A stretch of DNA of 64,000 nt from Thamnidium elegans (taxonomy: Eukaryota > Mucoromycota > Mucoromycetes > Mucorales > Mucoraceae), in the NCBI GenBank assembly GCA_025201345.1, contig JAIXMG010000002.1, positions 1,426,001 to 1,490,000 of the forward strand, in the 5' to 3' direction. This document shows, piece after piece, positions 10,174 to 22,447 of the stretch (positions are counted from its first letter, which is position 1; each line of letters opens with the position of its first letter). A model generated the notes under the pieces. The model worked only from the letters and a program-made list of their open reading frames with translations. It had not been told where the DNA came from and searched no databases. The position numbers and the translations under genes were made by a program.

Positions 10174-12921
10174 ATTTAATTTTTGTGGATTATTTAATAA
10201 AATACATTGCTGATAAAACATTTGTATAATCTATAAACCCTCTTGTATATATATATATATATATATATATTTACAGTGTCTGTCCTTTTTTTTCTTCGTT
10301 TTATACATCAAATGAGTAAATCAACTTATTTTTCTTGCATTAAAAAAAAAGGCTCATGTTCAAATAACCAGTGTAACTTCAGGAGTTTTATAAAGCCTAC
10401 AAAAAAAAAAAGCTTCAAAATAGACATACGCATACTCTGCTATCTTATTATTTATATTGTTCGTAATTTATGTAACAAACAGTATTGTATATGAAAATTT
10501 CACTTACTTCTATTTACAGTTCCACCTCTCATCGAAGCACGACCATAATTTTATTTTTTTATACAAAAAAAACATAATTCATCTTTCTTCCATAACTAAA
10601 TAAAGATGCAAACTGGTGCAAGCAGAAGAAGCATGTCATCACCATTAATAAACTTTTTGAGTTTATAATAAAAAATACTTTGCATATATCCCAGCAATAT
10701 GTTTGTATAAGAATTGTATGATAAATAATATATTATATAGATTACAATGATTATTATAATATTGGTATTTTATTAAACGATAATTGTATGAACAAAAGAC
10801 ACTCTATATTCTATTTTATTTAAGCAATATGCAAAAAAAAAAGAGCATCGAATTTGAATCTTTACTTGTAAAATCAGGCACTTCCAAAGTATGATAAAGA
10901 AAGTATTATCAAATGTGTTAACAGCTATTTGAAAAAGATTAGTACTGGTAAGTGTTAAAAATAAGAGGAATTCTTGGTATACGCTCCATTTACAAAAAAA
11001 AATACCTTTAATTTTACAATATTACATTCTGGTGGACCACATTCGAGCGTTTGTAATAAGTGCACTTATGCACAGCGGTTGCTCTGAACCGTATACGCTT
11101 GTACAAATATAAAGAAAATCAAAATGCTAAAACAAACAGAATAATAATGAGAAATATAATTATTTTCCTTAATAAGGTGCACAGATAAAAAAAATATACT
11201 TACTGGTATTCATAATAAAAATGATAAAAGAAAGGAAAGTGATTTACTATTAAAAAAAGACAGAATACATATTTATTAGGCTGATATATTTGATAATTTT
11301 TATCACATATCTACACTTTTTGTTACAATTCGTTTCACACAAGAACGTTCAAGAAACATCACACATTTTTTGACTGAACGTGTAAATAGAACGTGTACCA
11401 AGAATTCATCTTTTTTAAAAGTGATATATAAACATTCATGTAAAAACAAGTGTTTTAAAAAGAAGATGAACGAATAACGCTAGATTATAACACTTTAAGA
11501 AATATGTTGTGTATTTTTTCTACAAGAAAAAAAAACATTCCCCTTTGTATTTGAAGAAGGTGGTATGAATATGATTTCTTTAGCGACGTAGTTCAACTTC
11601 TTCCTATAACCAAATGAGGACTTGATCTGGGGACTAGAGTTATATTATTCATCTAAATAATAAATATAGTCTTTAAGATCCTGTAAAACCGAAATAAATG
11701 GCATATATTGAAGTCTTAGATAAACTTAAAAATTATGCATTTGGAGAGCAAGTTTCATAATCGATCGTCTTTTAATTACATTTATTTTACAAGCGATTTT
11801 AGCATATACGTATTGAAGTCATGACAGTTTGCTTGTTCTGACCTACACGTTTGAAACACACCACAATACATTCATACTCTTTTTTTTTGTATGAATCCAC
11901 GAACTTTACAATGCCTTTATACACTACAATGCCTCTATGCATCACTGCACCTCTATAAAACACAGTATATAATATAGTACCTAGTGCATTGTAATACTCA
12001 AATCTCCATCAGAATATAATATCGACATCTCGACTCAAAATAGCGTTAAAAAGGCTTTATCTTTGTGTGTTCTTTGTTACCTAATTATTCGAAAAAAAAA
12101 TAAGCCGCAAATGGGGCTTTTGTCAAAGCAACTAAAAAGCAATGAGGTTTTATAAGTAATTTAGTTTAACATAAGCAATTCAAGAACATTTACCAAAGTG
12201 TACATTAATACTATCAATAAATGAAAAAGAAGATCTTGATTCGCACAAACCCATTCATTATATATTGTCACTTGACAACACTTTTACTTTCGACAAGAAA
12301 AAGGAATGTGCTAAGATGGTAGCTTTTGTCGATTAGATTGTCAAGTTATAACTAAATGTACATATTATAATAGTGTAAGTTTAGTGATGCGAGTATAGTA
12401 TATAATTAAAAACGAACTGGTAAAAGAGAAAAGCGATAAAATAGGAAATAGACTTTCTTTCTTTTGAGTTTAAAAATAGGGGTCAAATCATAAAAAAAAA
12501 AGAAACAGCAAAAAGCGCAAAGTAGTACTATTACAGATTTAAGACCTGGTCAGAGTTCTCAAAACCATAATAGTGGGGTTCGAATGAAGTCTATCATTTA
12601 ATTTTATTTTTTCTATCTTTCTCATTTACACCACGACTTTTGTAAAGAGTTTTAAATAAAAAGGAATTTCGGTGCGGGAATATTTTTTAAGCAAAGAGAA
12701 AAAAAAGGTGTAACTAGGCAACACTAAAAAAAGGTCACACAAAAATGTCACACGTCACACAAACCATGGCAACGAATCACGGGTATAAATTGACCCGTTT
12801 TTTTTTTCCTTTTTTGTTTTTTTTCTCTTTTTTTTTTTTCTTCACAACTACAAAAGGTAACTGGTCAGATATTTACTAACTATTATTACAGTTTTTGGGA
12901 CTCTGATCAAGTCTTTTTTCT
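10174..12921. other. Long gene-free AT-rich region
   Basis: About 2.7 kb with no coding frame I can support on either strand. It contains TA microsatellite (10240-10270), scattered A/T runs and one copy (11976-12015) of a small dispersed repeat that recurs at 14842-14882. A non-coding RNA or degenerate transposon cannot be excluded by eye. Confidence 0.55.
11976..12015. repeat. Dispersed repeat copy 1
   Basis: About 40 bases matching 14842-14882 in the same orientation: both read CTAGT, CATTGTAAT, CTC, AATCTCCATC and AATATA with a few substitutions. Likely old transposon debris. Confidence 0.55.
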
Positions 12922-13190
12922 GTAATAGTAGTGCTTATGGTATCATTTGCGCCTTGTAATCTTTTTTTTTGTGTGTTTGCAGTTTGACTCATCCGTGGTG
13001 GTTTTTTTTTTCGGAGAGGCAGGTTGTGGGTTTACATCCCCATTCCGCTTTCTCTTACCGCGGGGTGGGGATGTAAATTCACAAGTTGTCTCTTTTGGAA
13101 AAAAGCCCTGCAGATGGGTCAAATCTGTAAACCCCCAAAAAAAAAATTGCATGGCGCAAATGGTACCATAAGCACTGGCTGGTAGAAAGT
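12922..13190. repeat. Foldback element, about 265 bp imperfect palindrome
   Basis: The two halves are reverse complements around a centre near 13054. GTGCTTATGGTATCATTTGC (12931 on) pairs with 13153-13175, the block at 13031-13048 (TTTACATCCCCATTCCGC) pairs with 13060-13077, and GTTTGACTCATC pairs with GATGGGTCAAATC. The loop is about ten bases. It is richer in GC than its flanks and has no coding capacity of its own; open frames on both strands are a consequence of the symmetry. It resembles a MITE or foldback transposon. Confidence 0.75.
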
Positions 13191-13334
13191 TGTAGTGATA
13201 CGAGGAGAGAAGGAAAGTATCATAAAAACATTCTGCTGCAAATAAAAAAGAGTTGATTTCTAACTTTTTCTTATTTAGCAACCCAACCCAAAGGGCTAAA
13301 AAAAAAATAAAAACGAAAAAAAAAGCTATAAATA

Positions 13335-13450
13335 AAAATGAGTGTCTTTAAAAATGAGTGTCTTTAAAAATGAGTGTCTTTAAAAATGAGTGTCCTAAAA
13401 ATGAGTGTCTTTAAAAATGAGTGTCCTAAAAATGAGTGTCCTAAAAAGAG
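13335..13450. repeat. Minisatellite of 15-16 bp units
   Basis: Seven tandem units of ATGAGTGTCTTTAAAA or its shorter form ATGAGTGTCCTAAAA. The array decays into related A/G-rich repeats up to about 13570, including two copies of AAGGCATTATAAAAAA. Confidence 0.85.
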
Positions 13451-13681
13451 AATGAGAAAGCGTTTTAAAAAAGAATGTCTTAAAAAAAGAGAATGCATAT
13501 ATAAAAAAAAAGAAGGCATTATAAAAAAGGGAAGGCATTATAAAAAAGAAAAGGCTTCTTAAAAAGGGAAAGATAATGTCTGCCCTAATTCATTAAATGT
13601 AAACATTACCTTAATGTTTTTTTTTTTTTTTTTTTTTCATTTTAATAATCTATCCGCAACATTCTTACAGTAAAATATAAG

Positions 13682-13736
13682 TCCCAAACAGAACCCAAAC
13701 AGAACCCGAACCCGAACAGAACCCGAACAGAACCCT
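13682..13736. repeat. Short C/A-rich minisatellite
   Basis: Five to six tandem copies of a unit close to CCCGAACAGAA (variants CCCAAACAGAA and CCCGAA). It is clearly more GC-rich than the surroundings. Confidence 0.8.
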
Positions 13737-15489
13737 AATTATGCAATGCGTACATGTAAATGAGATGCTGGATCTTCTCATTATATTATCTTTTATTTAA
13801 TAAAAAATTATAAAGTGTACTTCTCTCGGGTACGGTCTTATAGTTTATATTCTTTTAATTATTTTTTGTTGTTATACTCTGTAATTGACAGTTGCATTTT
13901 CTTTGTACTACAACGACCCCTATTTTAAAACTCAAACAAATGCAAATACATCTTTCTTTTATATCTTTCTTTTTTTTACTTTTACTTTTACTTTCCTTTC
14001 CTTTTCTTAATCTCATCCACCACTTGCAACATATATTTTTATTTTATTTATGTATTTTGTTTTTTCTTTTGACATTGAGCATGTAGCAACGAAATGTGCC
14101 ATATTATCCAAGTCAGTTATAAAAATGTAGTAACAATAAAACACTCCAAAGGAACAAGAGCAAAATAATTGAAAGAAGAGAGCAATTGTGGCGTGATAAT
14201 TATTGCGATATCGTAGCTTAAAAAATCGCTCACATAAGAAATCACTGCTAATTTTACCAGCTATAACAAATAATGGTTCTTAATTTATTAAAAAACAGAA
14301 AAAGCTTTTTGGACCCAAGTTGTATAACACAAAATAGTTGTTTTAAATACATCTTTGATAAAAAAAATTAAAAGCGTACTTTTTTGTTTTTTTTTTTCGT
14401 TTTTCATTTTTGGGGGTCAACCCCTTTTGTTTTTTTGGATCCACTTTGTCTTTTATTGTGGGCAAAGTGTTGACAATAAAATACTTGTTTATACTTTTTT
14501 AATCCGTCTTATTTTTTTTTATCACGTGCGCTCACCTATTTGCTTTATTTTCGTGATTACATCGAATTCAGTTTGTTACTACTATTATTAAATATAACAA
14601 GAATTAAAGATCTTTAATGATTCATTTTTATTCATTTATAAATAAAAATGCTACATCCAAAACTGAGAGAGTAAATACGCTTTTAATAAAACGCCAGCTT
14701 AACGTCCGCTTAGTTAAAGCGTCAAGTAAAAAAAAGGCCTTTAAACAGTAATTACTCGTTTATTATTTTTAGCAATAATATGATTTTCAACGCATTAGAA
14801 GTGCCTGAAAGAGCATACTATTATCATTGTATAATGCAATATCTAGTCCATTGTAATGCTCGAATCTCCATCGAAATATAGCCTTGATAGCACCATCCAT
14901 TGTAGTATCAAAATCTTTATGCAGCAATAATGATGATGTATAAAAAGCTTAGAAGGGGGTTTGATATTCTCTCTGTAAATGTATTTTATTAAAAATATGT
15001 GGGCAAATAAAAACAACGACATGCATTTTGTGATAATAGTTGCTGTAGAAGGCAGGTTAGAATAATTACTATTATTTAGACTAGTTGTGATCAGGAGAAG
15101 GAGGCTGTGTACTATGTATAAATGTATTGGCAGATCTCCTTTTTGAAAAAATCGGTAATATTTGGTTTATTAGGAAATAAGCAGTTGATCTTTAAATAAG
15201 AGATAATTGATTTCATTTAAACATATTCGTACTCTCCTGTTTCATTTTATGCTTTTGATCTTTTGTTATTCGGCGTCTTTTATCAATCATAGAAAGAGAA
15301 TGTCTAACCAGCATATAAAAATAACAGGCACTGGTCCTAATAATAGGGTTACCAAAAAAAAAAAGAAAAAGTTTTTAATGTGTAAAGGTACAATGCAAAA
15401 CTACAGGCCCTTTTTTTCTTCACCTTTGACTGCTATTTTTTTTTTTTTTTTTTTTTTTTCCTTCTCTCTTTCACTCTCGATTCACCAAA
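13737..15489. other. Gene-free region upstream of the Pol III subunit gene
   Basis: No supportable gene. Contains a pyrimidine-rich stretch (13960-14070), copy 2 of the dispersed repeat (14842-14882) and, just before 15490, a T-run and CT-rich leader typical of promoters in this window. Confidence 0.55.
14842..14882. repeat. Dispersed repeat copy 2
   Basis: Partner of 11976-12015 (CTAGTCCATTGTAATGCTCG and AATCTCCATC). A further weaker copy may follow at about 14896-14920 (CATCCATTGTAGTATCAAAATC). Confidence 0.55.
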
Positions 15490-16067
15490 ATGCACATCAA
15501 GAATATTCGATCTGCCTTGATTTCAAACTATGAAGTATTGAAGCTATTAGAAGAAAGTCAAGAAGCACAAAAACGTGTACAAAATGCAGATCCCTTAGTA
15601 GAATACCCAGAACATTTAAGAACTGTTCAATTTGAAGTAGATAAAAAAAAATTTTGTTTTTTATATGTTATATGAATTGACATTCTTTTTTGGGGTTGTC
15701 TAGTTGACAGAATATTTAAAGGAGACGCCTTGTAGTACACAAACACCTGAACAAGTATCTGATTTTTTACAAGCATTATCGAAATATGACCTTACAAAAG
15801 CAGAAAAATTACAAATTTTAAACTGGAGGCCTAAAAGTACAGTTGAAATTTATTTGGTAGGTAGAAACATATAATATATTGATTTTGTAGTGGTACAGGG
15901 ACTAAAAAAATAAGGATGTTTAGATTATTGAAGAGTGCGAAGAACGTTTTTCAGAAGAAGATTTAGAAGAGATGTTGAATAGTATTATTATAACTTTACC
16001 AAGAGATGATGATGAAGTAGAGGAAGAAGAAGAAGAGGGTGAAGAAGTTATGGAAGAGGATGAATAG
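15490..16067 (+). CDS. RPC17: RNA polymerase III subunit RPC17/RPC9 (CRCP)
   Basis: Three phase-0 exons (15490-15636, 15704-15856, 15924-16067) give 147 residues. The N-terminus ALISNYEVLKLLEE and the HRDC-like core with LTKAEKLQILNWRPKSTVEI, YLIIEECEERF match the Rpb4-like subunit Rpc17. It pairs with Rpc25 in the stalk of RNA polymerase III and contacts initiation factor TFIIIB. The C-terminus is a Glu/Asp tract (EVEEEEEEGEEVMEEDE), as is common for this subunit. Length is within the family range. The T-run just upstream of the ATG is an ordinary leader feature in this genome. Confidence 0.9.
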
Positions 16068-16227
16068 ATTTCCATTATATAAAAATAAATAAAGTGTACT
16101 ACGTGACACATTACATCTTGTGAAAAACAAGCCTATTTCTTTTTATTTCTTTTTATTTCTTTTTTTTCCCTTTTTCTTTTTCTTTATTTTCTTTTTTTGC
16201 GTGTATATAAAAAAAAAAGAAAAAAGT

Positions 16228-18106
16228 ATGGATTCTCCTAGAACACCTAGAACACCTAAAAGACAAGAAACCTTGGGACCCATGTCGCCTATTCAAGACT
16301 GGGAAGTAGAAAGGGCCACAGTAAATAAATAAATCATACAGAATGATTTCTCTTTTTTATTAATGTACATATAGGTTTTAAGTGAATATAAAAGTAGTCG
16401 CGAAAAGGCAGAAAGATTAGAAAAAAAGTTGGAAAGTGACCGTGAAACATATGAAAGAAACACACAAAGTGTAAGGATAAGGATAAAAAAAAAAGTTTGC
16501 TACAAAATAAAATAAAAAAAGGTTGACCTCTATATATAGTTGCTCCGAGAAGTTAAATTAAAAGAAACCTATATGGATAAGAAGTTAAAAGACTCTGAAG
16601 AACAACTTATGGAGACTGTATGTGTATAGCATATATATATATATAATTATACAAATACTTAAAATAACAATATTATGTAGATTGTAGATTTACAGCGGCA
16701 ATTAGTTGATGAAAGGACTCGTAAACAGGAGGAAATTCAAACAATTCGGAACCAACACGAAAGTGCTTTAGAATCCGAAGATAAAAAATATCAAAGAAGA
16801 TTAACTAGTCTTCAAGAAAGGCTAAATGCAAAAGATGCTGAATACGCTATATTATTAGAAAACAATGATCCTGAAAAGGAGGAACAAAAGGTTAAGTTAA
16901 TCGAGTACTTGAATAGAGAACTTGCCAAGGAGAAAGAAGAAAGTGCTAAGCTGCGGGAATCTAACTTAAATTTGGCGAATACCGAAAATGAGGTACACAC
17001 ACATTTATATACAAATACACACATATATTTACTTTTAATTTTTTAGAGCGTTTCAAAAGAGTTTCAGCATTTGGAATCATTTTGCGCTTCAATTCAACAA
17101 AAATTACAAGAATCTGAAATATCTTTAATACAATCTCGTCAACAACAAACTGAATTATCAGACGAATTAGCTACTGCTAAAGAACAATCACAACAACATA
17201 ATAGAAGATTAGCTCAAATTATTGCTGGTCATGATGATAATATAAGACAATTACAAGAAAAGCTCTCTCATGAAGCTCATCTTAATCAAATGACAACCCA
17301 AGCTCAGTTCCAAAATATGCAAGCCGAACATACTGAAATGTTACGTGAAATTCGTGAACAACATGAAATCGAAAAGGAAGTATGGCATATCGAACAACAA
17401 TCTTTAATAGACCAAATTCGACGTGATGCCCATTTTGAAAAAGAAGAGGCTATAAGAGAATTAACTAGAGAATGGGCTGATAAACATGATGATTTAAGTG
17501 CCTCCATGTCAAAGGATTCTATGGAGATTCAAACTCATTGGGAAGCAAAGTTAGAAGAGGCAAAAGAAACATTTGACTTAAAGGCATCTCGTTTACAAGG
17601 CGAAATGGAAGTTGTCAAGGATCGTTTAGGAAAAGAAATTATTAGACGTAAACAAAATCAACAAGGCTTAACTGAAGCTTTACATATTTTGGATGGATTA
17701 CAATCTAAATGTGAGGCTTTTCAAAAGAAGTCTATCCAATTAACCAAAGAACAAGTTATAACTGATAAAGAGCTCTCTTTGGTAAGTATATAGACTTGTA
17801 TTTGACTTTTTACTGACCTTTTTTTTTTGTAGTTAAAATCACAGTATCGTACTTCATATCGATTAGCGCGTGATTTATTATCAATAACATCACACTCATC
17901 CAATATTGATTCCTATACCAATGTACCCGATATTTTACGAACAATTGTTCATCAAATCTCCATTATGCGTATTCATGCTGATCAACAGGTAACTTTAACC
18001 ATAATTTTACTCCCCCTCTTTTTTCTTTTTTGTCACTAAACCTTTTTTATATCTGTATTATTAGGATTCTTTTGATATTGCTACTATACCAACATACGGT
18101 TTTTAA
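16228..18106 (+). CDS. Long coiled-coil protein with N-terminal CDK-type sites
   Basis: Seven phase-0 exons (16228-16320, 16375-16470, 16540-16617, 16681-16992, 17047-17781, 17833-17988, 18065-18106) give 503 residues. Residues 1-20 contain clustered Ser/Thr-Pro sites (SPRTPRTPKRQETLG and PMSP), one a full CDK consensus (TPKR). From about residue 30 to 430 the sequence is almost continuous heptad coiled coil, rich in Glu, Gln and Lys. A less coiled C-terminal segment ends in IATIPTYGF. I do not recognise a named family. A scaffold of the cytoskeleton, spindle pole or Golgi would fit, with cell-cycle phosphorylation of the N-terminus as an inference from the sites. Confidence 0.75.
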
Positions 18107-18541
18107 TACATACCCCCATTACTTTTTTTTTTATATGAGCATAACCTGTAAATCTTTTTTTTATAATTATTATTATTACGCTAACACATAAAATATATAT
18201 GATACATACTAAAAAACTAATGTACAGGTATCTTATTTCGACTTTTTTTAATTGTGATATGTAGTTCTTTTGCTGATAAAAAAAGAAAATCTTTACTTGG
18301 CAGTGGCTTAAAGCACTAGATAAGCCCGCTTGTACTACAATGCCATAAGAGTTTACAGCGCTGGTACCTAACTCATGACATTATAGCAGTTTACTTTTCA
18401 ACAAAAAGAACTAATTGGGTAATAAACGAACAAACTTTAGTGACCATTCTCATCTCGGATATTTAATTATCCAAAAACTAAAATTACCCTCCCCTCTTTT
18501 TTTCTTGCCCCTTTCTTTCCTCCGTTATACCTTACGAAAGA
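18107..18541. other. Intergenic spacer between two coiled-coil genes
   Basis: About 430 bp with no coding frame. Contains the 3' flank of the upstream gene and, near 18480-18540, the pyrimidine-rich promoter/leader of the next. Confidence 0.6.
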
Positions 18542-19430
18542 ATGGAAGACGAAATTATACAAAAGATTTACAAGCTAACAACTGAATTAGCTTCACAACA
18601 ACAAAGTAATCAAGAACTTGCAGCTGGGTTAACAACTCAAATAACTGATTTAAAAGTAAAACTCTTGTATGCTTTTTTTTTTGTTTTACAAAGAATATAA
18701 AATAAAGATGAGCTAACCTTACCAATTAAAAAAAAGCAAAAAACAGCTACAAAGTATTCTGACGATGGTAATATATTATTATTTTTAGGTTCGAGCGTAT
18801 AAAACTAATATAGTAGTAGGTCAAGACGTATATATACCTTACCCAGTACCACCAGAACAACGAGATGAGGTATTAGAGAATTTAAAGGAGAGGTTAGAAA
18901 AGGCCTTATCAGACCAACAAAAAACTTTAAGCGTAAATCGAGAATTGGAAAAAGAGTGTAGTGAATTACAAATGCTAGTAAAAGAGTATGAGTCAGGGTT
19001 AGAAACTGTCGCTAATAAGCTTCGAGTGCATGCTGTAAATTTAAAATTTTGCTGAATCGAAATCAGCTCTCACAAACTAATTATTTTAATTGTTTATTAG
19101 AGTGCCTCGACAGAAGGACAGATTAGATTAAGAAGAGAATATGAAGCATTATTAAATGCAGAAAAGGGAACTACTACAGCATTATTCATGGAGAATACAA
19201 TGCTTCAAACTCAACTTTTACAGTTATCGAAATCATTACGAGATGCATATAAAGACGAAGGAATTGACGTACACGATGAAGAAATAGCTCAATTAAAACA
19301 GGAAAACCGAGACTTGTTAGAACTGTTAAAAGTATCCAAATTATCTGATCCCACTATACCATTAACTGAAACAAATTCTCCTGTATTAAAAGTAGCAAGA
19401 AAGGGTGTTGTGGAGGAATTTTTTGATTAA
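18542..19430 (+). CDS. SIKE/FGFR1OP2-family coiled-coil protein (putative STRIPAK subunit)
   Basis: Three phase-0 exons (18542-18655, 18789-19034, 19101-19430) give 229 residues. The order of segments follows SIKE1/FGFR1OP2: a short N-terminal helix, then ELQMLVKEYESGLETVANKL, a middle helix ending in KSLRDAYKDEGI, and the conserved AQLKQENRDLLELLKVS near the C-terminus. In animals and Sordaria-type fungi such proteins belong to the striatin-interacting phosphatase and kinase (STRIPAK) complex, which controls cell fusion and signalling. Membership here is an inference from family resemblance. It follows another coiled-coil gene on the same strand but is separately promoted, as a spacer of over 400 bp lies between them. 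Confidence 0.65.
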
Positions 19431-19556
19431 AAAATAAAATAAAGCATGTGACTTTTCTTTTTTATACAATCATATGTTATGTAGTTTTTTTTTCTCTTCT
19501 TTTTTTTTTTTTTTTTTTACTATATTTTAAGCTAAAAAATAATAATACTTTAACCA

Positions 19557-19911
19557 ATGTATTGTATGCGTTATTTTGTTCCGTTACTCTTATTGCCGTT
19601 TCCTGATGCACCACCAATTTTCGTAATTTTATTTCTCATTTCATTCTTTCTTCACCAGAAACCTTGGTAACTTGAATTAAAGTAACAATAATACTTAACG
19701 GGGCAAAGATACTAAACTTTTTTTTTGTAGTATCTATTGCACATTACTTTTAATTGCTTTATTTTCTTCTACTTGTTATTGGGGTCAAGGAAGATGCTGG
19801 ATTGATTTACAACAGAATCGTTTATTTGATGTTCGTCCAGATTCAAACGCAACTTTTGGTCAAGGAGAAGGTTGGTGGAATTGGAAAATTACATTACCTA
19901 TTGGACAATAA
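19557..19911 (+). CDS. BLCAP: BLCAP (bladder cancer-associated protein) homologue
   Basis: Two exons (19557-19666, 19731-19911) encode 96 residues. The start MYCMRYFVPLLLLPFPDAPP and the later LHQKPCIYCTLLLIALF and CYWGQGRCW follow the animal 87-residue BLCAP closely (MYC, Pro-rich bend, KPC-x-x-C, Trp-Gly-x-C). Two hydrophobic segments (about 6-33 and 37-52) suggest a small membrane protein. The C-terminal 35 residues (FDVRPDSNATFGQGEGWWNW) are not animal-like. Molecular function is unknown; the animal gene is linked to growth control. The exon junction splits the Cys codon after KP. The gene was missed by simple ORF calling because each exon is short. Confidence 0.8.
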
Positions 19912-20190
19912 CAACGACAACAACAACAACAAAAAAGCTGTAAAATAATACCCCAACAACAACAACATATATTATACTTGTGTTACTAAGCAACAAAAAG
20001 TATCAGCACGAAAAATAAAAAAAAATCCGTCATGATGGGATCATTCACAAAAATAAAAAATATACTGCATTGAAAGGGTCTGATTGGATTGAATATTTGT
20101 TTAATGTCCGAATATAAATAATAAAAATTGAAAACCCCCTTCTCACTTTTACCCCCCCTTGCCTGTACACCCTTTTTTTTTCTGAAAAAT

Positions 20191-22372
20191 ATGTCAATAT
20201 CCAATATATTAAAAAGAGCTTTACCTAAACCAAAGAATATTATATATACATCTAGTAAACGTAAGAATTTCCTTTTTGCACCCGTATTAGCATATAGTCT
20301 AGATACAAGTTGTCGTCATGAAGCAACTATTGTCTTACCACAAAGTAGATCCTTTTTAACAAAAAATACAAATCTCACCATGACAAAACAATGGTTATAT
20401 TTACAAAGACGCTCAATACATTCTAACCCTACTCCGCCTCATTTACCAACCAGTAAAGAAGAATTATTAGCTCAAGCTCGTGGATTCTTTGAACGTTTAA
20501 AGATTCGTATAAAGTATCCTCTCATGAGACAAATTAGGCCTTGGACATTAAACGACGCAACTGCTTTATTCTCTTGGCTATTTCTTGGTCATACAGTCTG
20601 GTTATTAGCTGGAACAACTAGTTTTGTTAGTATCATTTTATGGACTGCCAATTCATTACAATTCCAATGTAATTTATTATATATCTTTATATTTTTTATA
20701 GTTAAAATTAATTTTTTTTTTCGCGTAGCTTGGATTGCAAAAAGTATTAGTAAATACCTTACTTCAGCCACTGGTGCTATCGTTGTATTTGATTCTGCGA
20801 TTTTACCTAACTGGAAAGACGGAAAGATTCGATTTAACAATGTACGTATTTACCGTATGCCACGTTCCGAACACGAAAAATTCGAGCGACATGCAGCTTT
20901 ATTAAACGCAGGGCAAGAGATCCCAGTAGATGAAGTCAACATAGTATTGGATCAAGATGATCCGTTAGCTGGTGTTGAATTAGATGAAGATGAAAAGAAT
21001 AATGAAGTATTGAGGAATTGGATGTGGTATGACCTTGTCATTGATCGTGTTGAAGTCACTCTAAGTTTAATTCGTTGGATGGATGGTAAAGGGTTAGTAC
21101 AGAGTGCTGATATACAAGGCGTACGTGGTGTAGTGGATCGTAGACATGTACGTTGGGATCCAAATGTACCTTATGATCCTGTTGCTTCTAGGCATCAATA
21201 TACCCCTGGTGATTTTGAATTGGAAAAATTAACCATTGAAGATTTATTGGTTACAGTGTATCAACCGAATGGATTTAGACCTTTCCCTGTTTCAATATTT
21301 AGCGCTCAATTAGACAGATTCCGTAAACAATGGTAAATTTATATACGTGTATATGTTTTTATATATATATATATATATATATAAACTAACACAATTCTCT
21401 GGTGTATGTAGGCTGTTTTATGATTTATTATGTGCTACAACAATAATTGGAGCATTTGACAAATGTTTGTTTAGTGTACACTCTCCACAATTAGAAAAGA
21501 GTGTGTTGGAACAATCAGGGCATATCGATTCCAATAAAGCAGGATTTAGAAGTCACGATATTTATCATTACTATCCATTCAAAAAAGCAGATCCCAATGG
21601 CGTAGTTGTAGGTGGTGAATCTACGCGATTTGGTGTACTTACAGACAATGATATGCAAAAGCAAGGTTATAAGCGAAAGTCGCGATTAAGAATAGATGGA
21701 GTGAATATAGATCATATTAATCGAGGAGTAGAAGGGCCACCTGGTTGGATTACATCGGGCACAGTAGATGTATCAGCCGATATTTACATCCCCAAGGAAG
21801 CCGCCGAAGCCGATTCTACTGAATTATTACGTCAATTAGTGTATGAATTAACGGATCGAATCGAACTTTCACAGCCTGTTATCCTTGGTGCTGGTAATGG
21901 AGAAGATGTGATTGTAGTAGGAGGACAAAAGGAAAAGAAGAAACCAGAAGAAGATGTCAATTCCAAAAAGTTTGTTATGGATATGGATTTTAGATTTAAA
22001 GATACAAAGGCGTCAGTTCCTTTAATTACACCTGAATTAAGTTATATCAATAGCGCTATGGTTAGGCCAGTTGTAGGCTATATCTCTAGAAATAAGGCAA
22101 TCGTACCTATCAAAATTCGTGTTGTTATGGATTTAAGTAACTTTGATGGTTCTTGGACTTTATATGATTCTACTTTAGCTGAACGTATGGGTGAAAAAAT
22201 AGGTCAAGGATTTGTTGATTTAACACTGGATCAACAAGAACGAAACAAGAGATTAAAACGTATTGGTTTTTGGAGTCTGAAAGAAATGTCTCGTAATTTA
22301 ATTAATATTCATGAATTAATGCGTGGTACTTCCAGAGGCTTTTGGAGTTATTTGGGAACTGGAACTGAATAA
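20191..22372 (+). CDS. Mdm31/Mdm32 family mitochondrial inner-membrane protein
   Basis: Three exons (20191-20668, 20729-21332, 21412-22372) give 680 residues. A long basic N-terminus fits a mitochondrial presequence. The family core follows: KIRIKYPLMRQIRPWTLNDA, a membrane segment at about 130-155, AIVVFDSAILPNWKDGKIRF, LTIEDLLVTVYQPNGFRPF and FYDLLCATTIIGAFDKCLFS, with a second hydrophobic stretch near the C-terminus (SYINSAMVRPVVGYI). In yeast Mdm31 and Mdm32 lie in the inner membrane and are needed for normal mitochondrial shape, nucleoid stability and lipid traffic. Whether this is the Mdm31 or the Mdm32 orthologue cannot be told by eye. The ATG at 20191 was preferred to an in-frame upstream non-ATG extension. 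Confidence 0.9.
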
Positions 22373-22447
22373 TAATCTCCTTTTTATTTGTACATTGCTT
22401 ATTTATTATACCCTCTCTTTTCATTAGAAGATTCCATTATAAAAGTA

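Noticed and set aside
12943..13281. Overlapping open frames on both strands
   Set aside because: They arise from the palindromic foldback element; no domain content and no splice logic.
13374..13562. Open frame rich in MS-x-K-NEC repeats
   Set aside because: It is simply the minisatellite and following A/G-rich repeats read in one frame.
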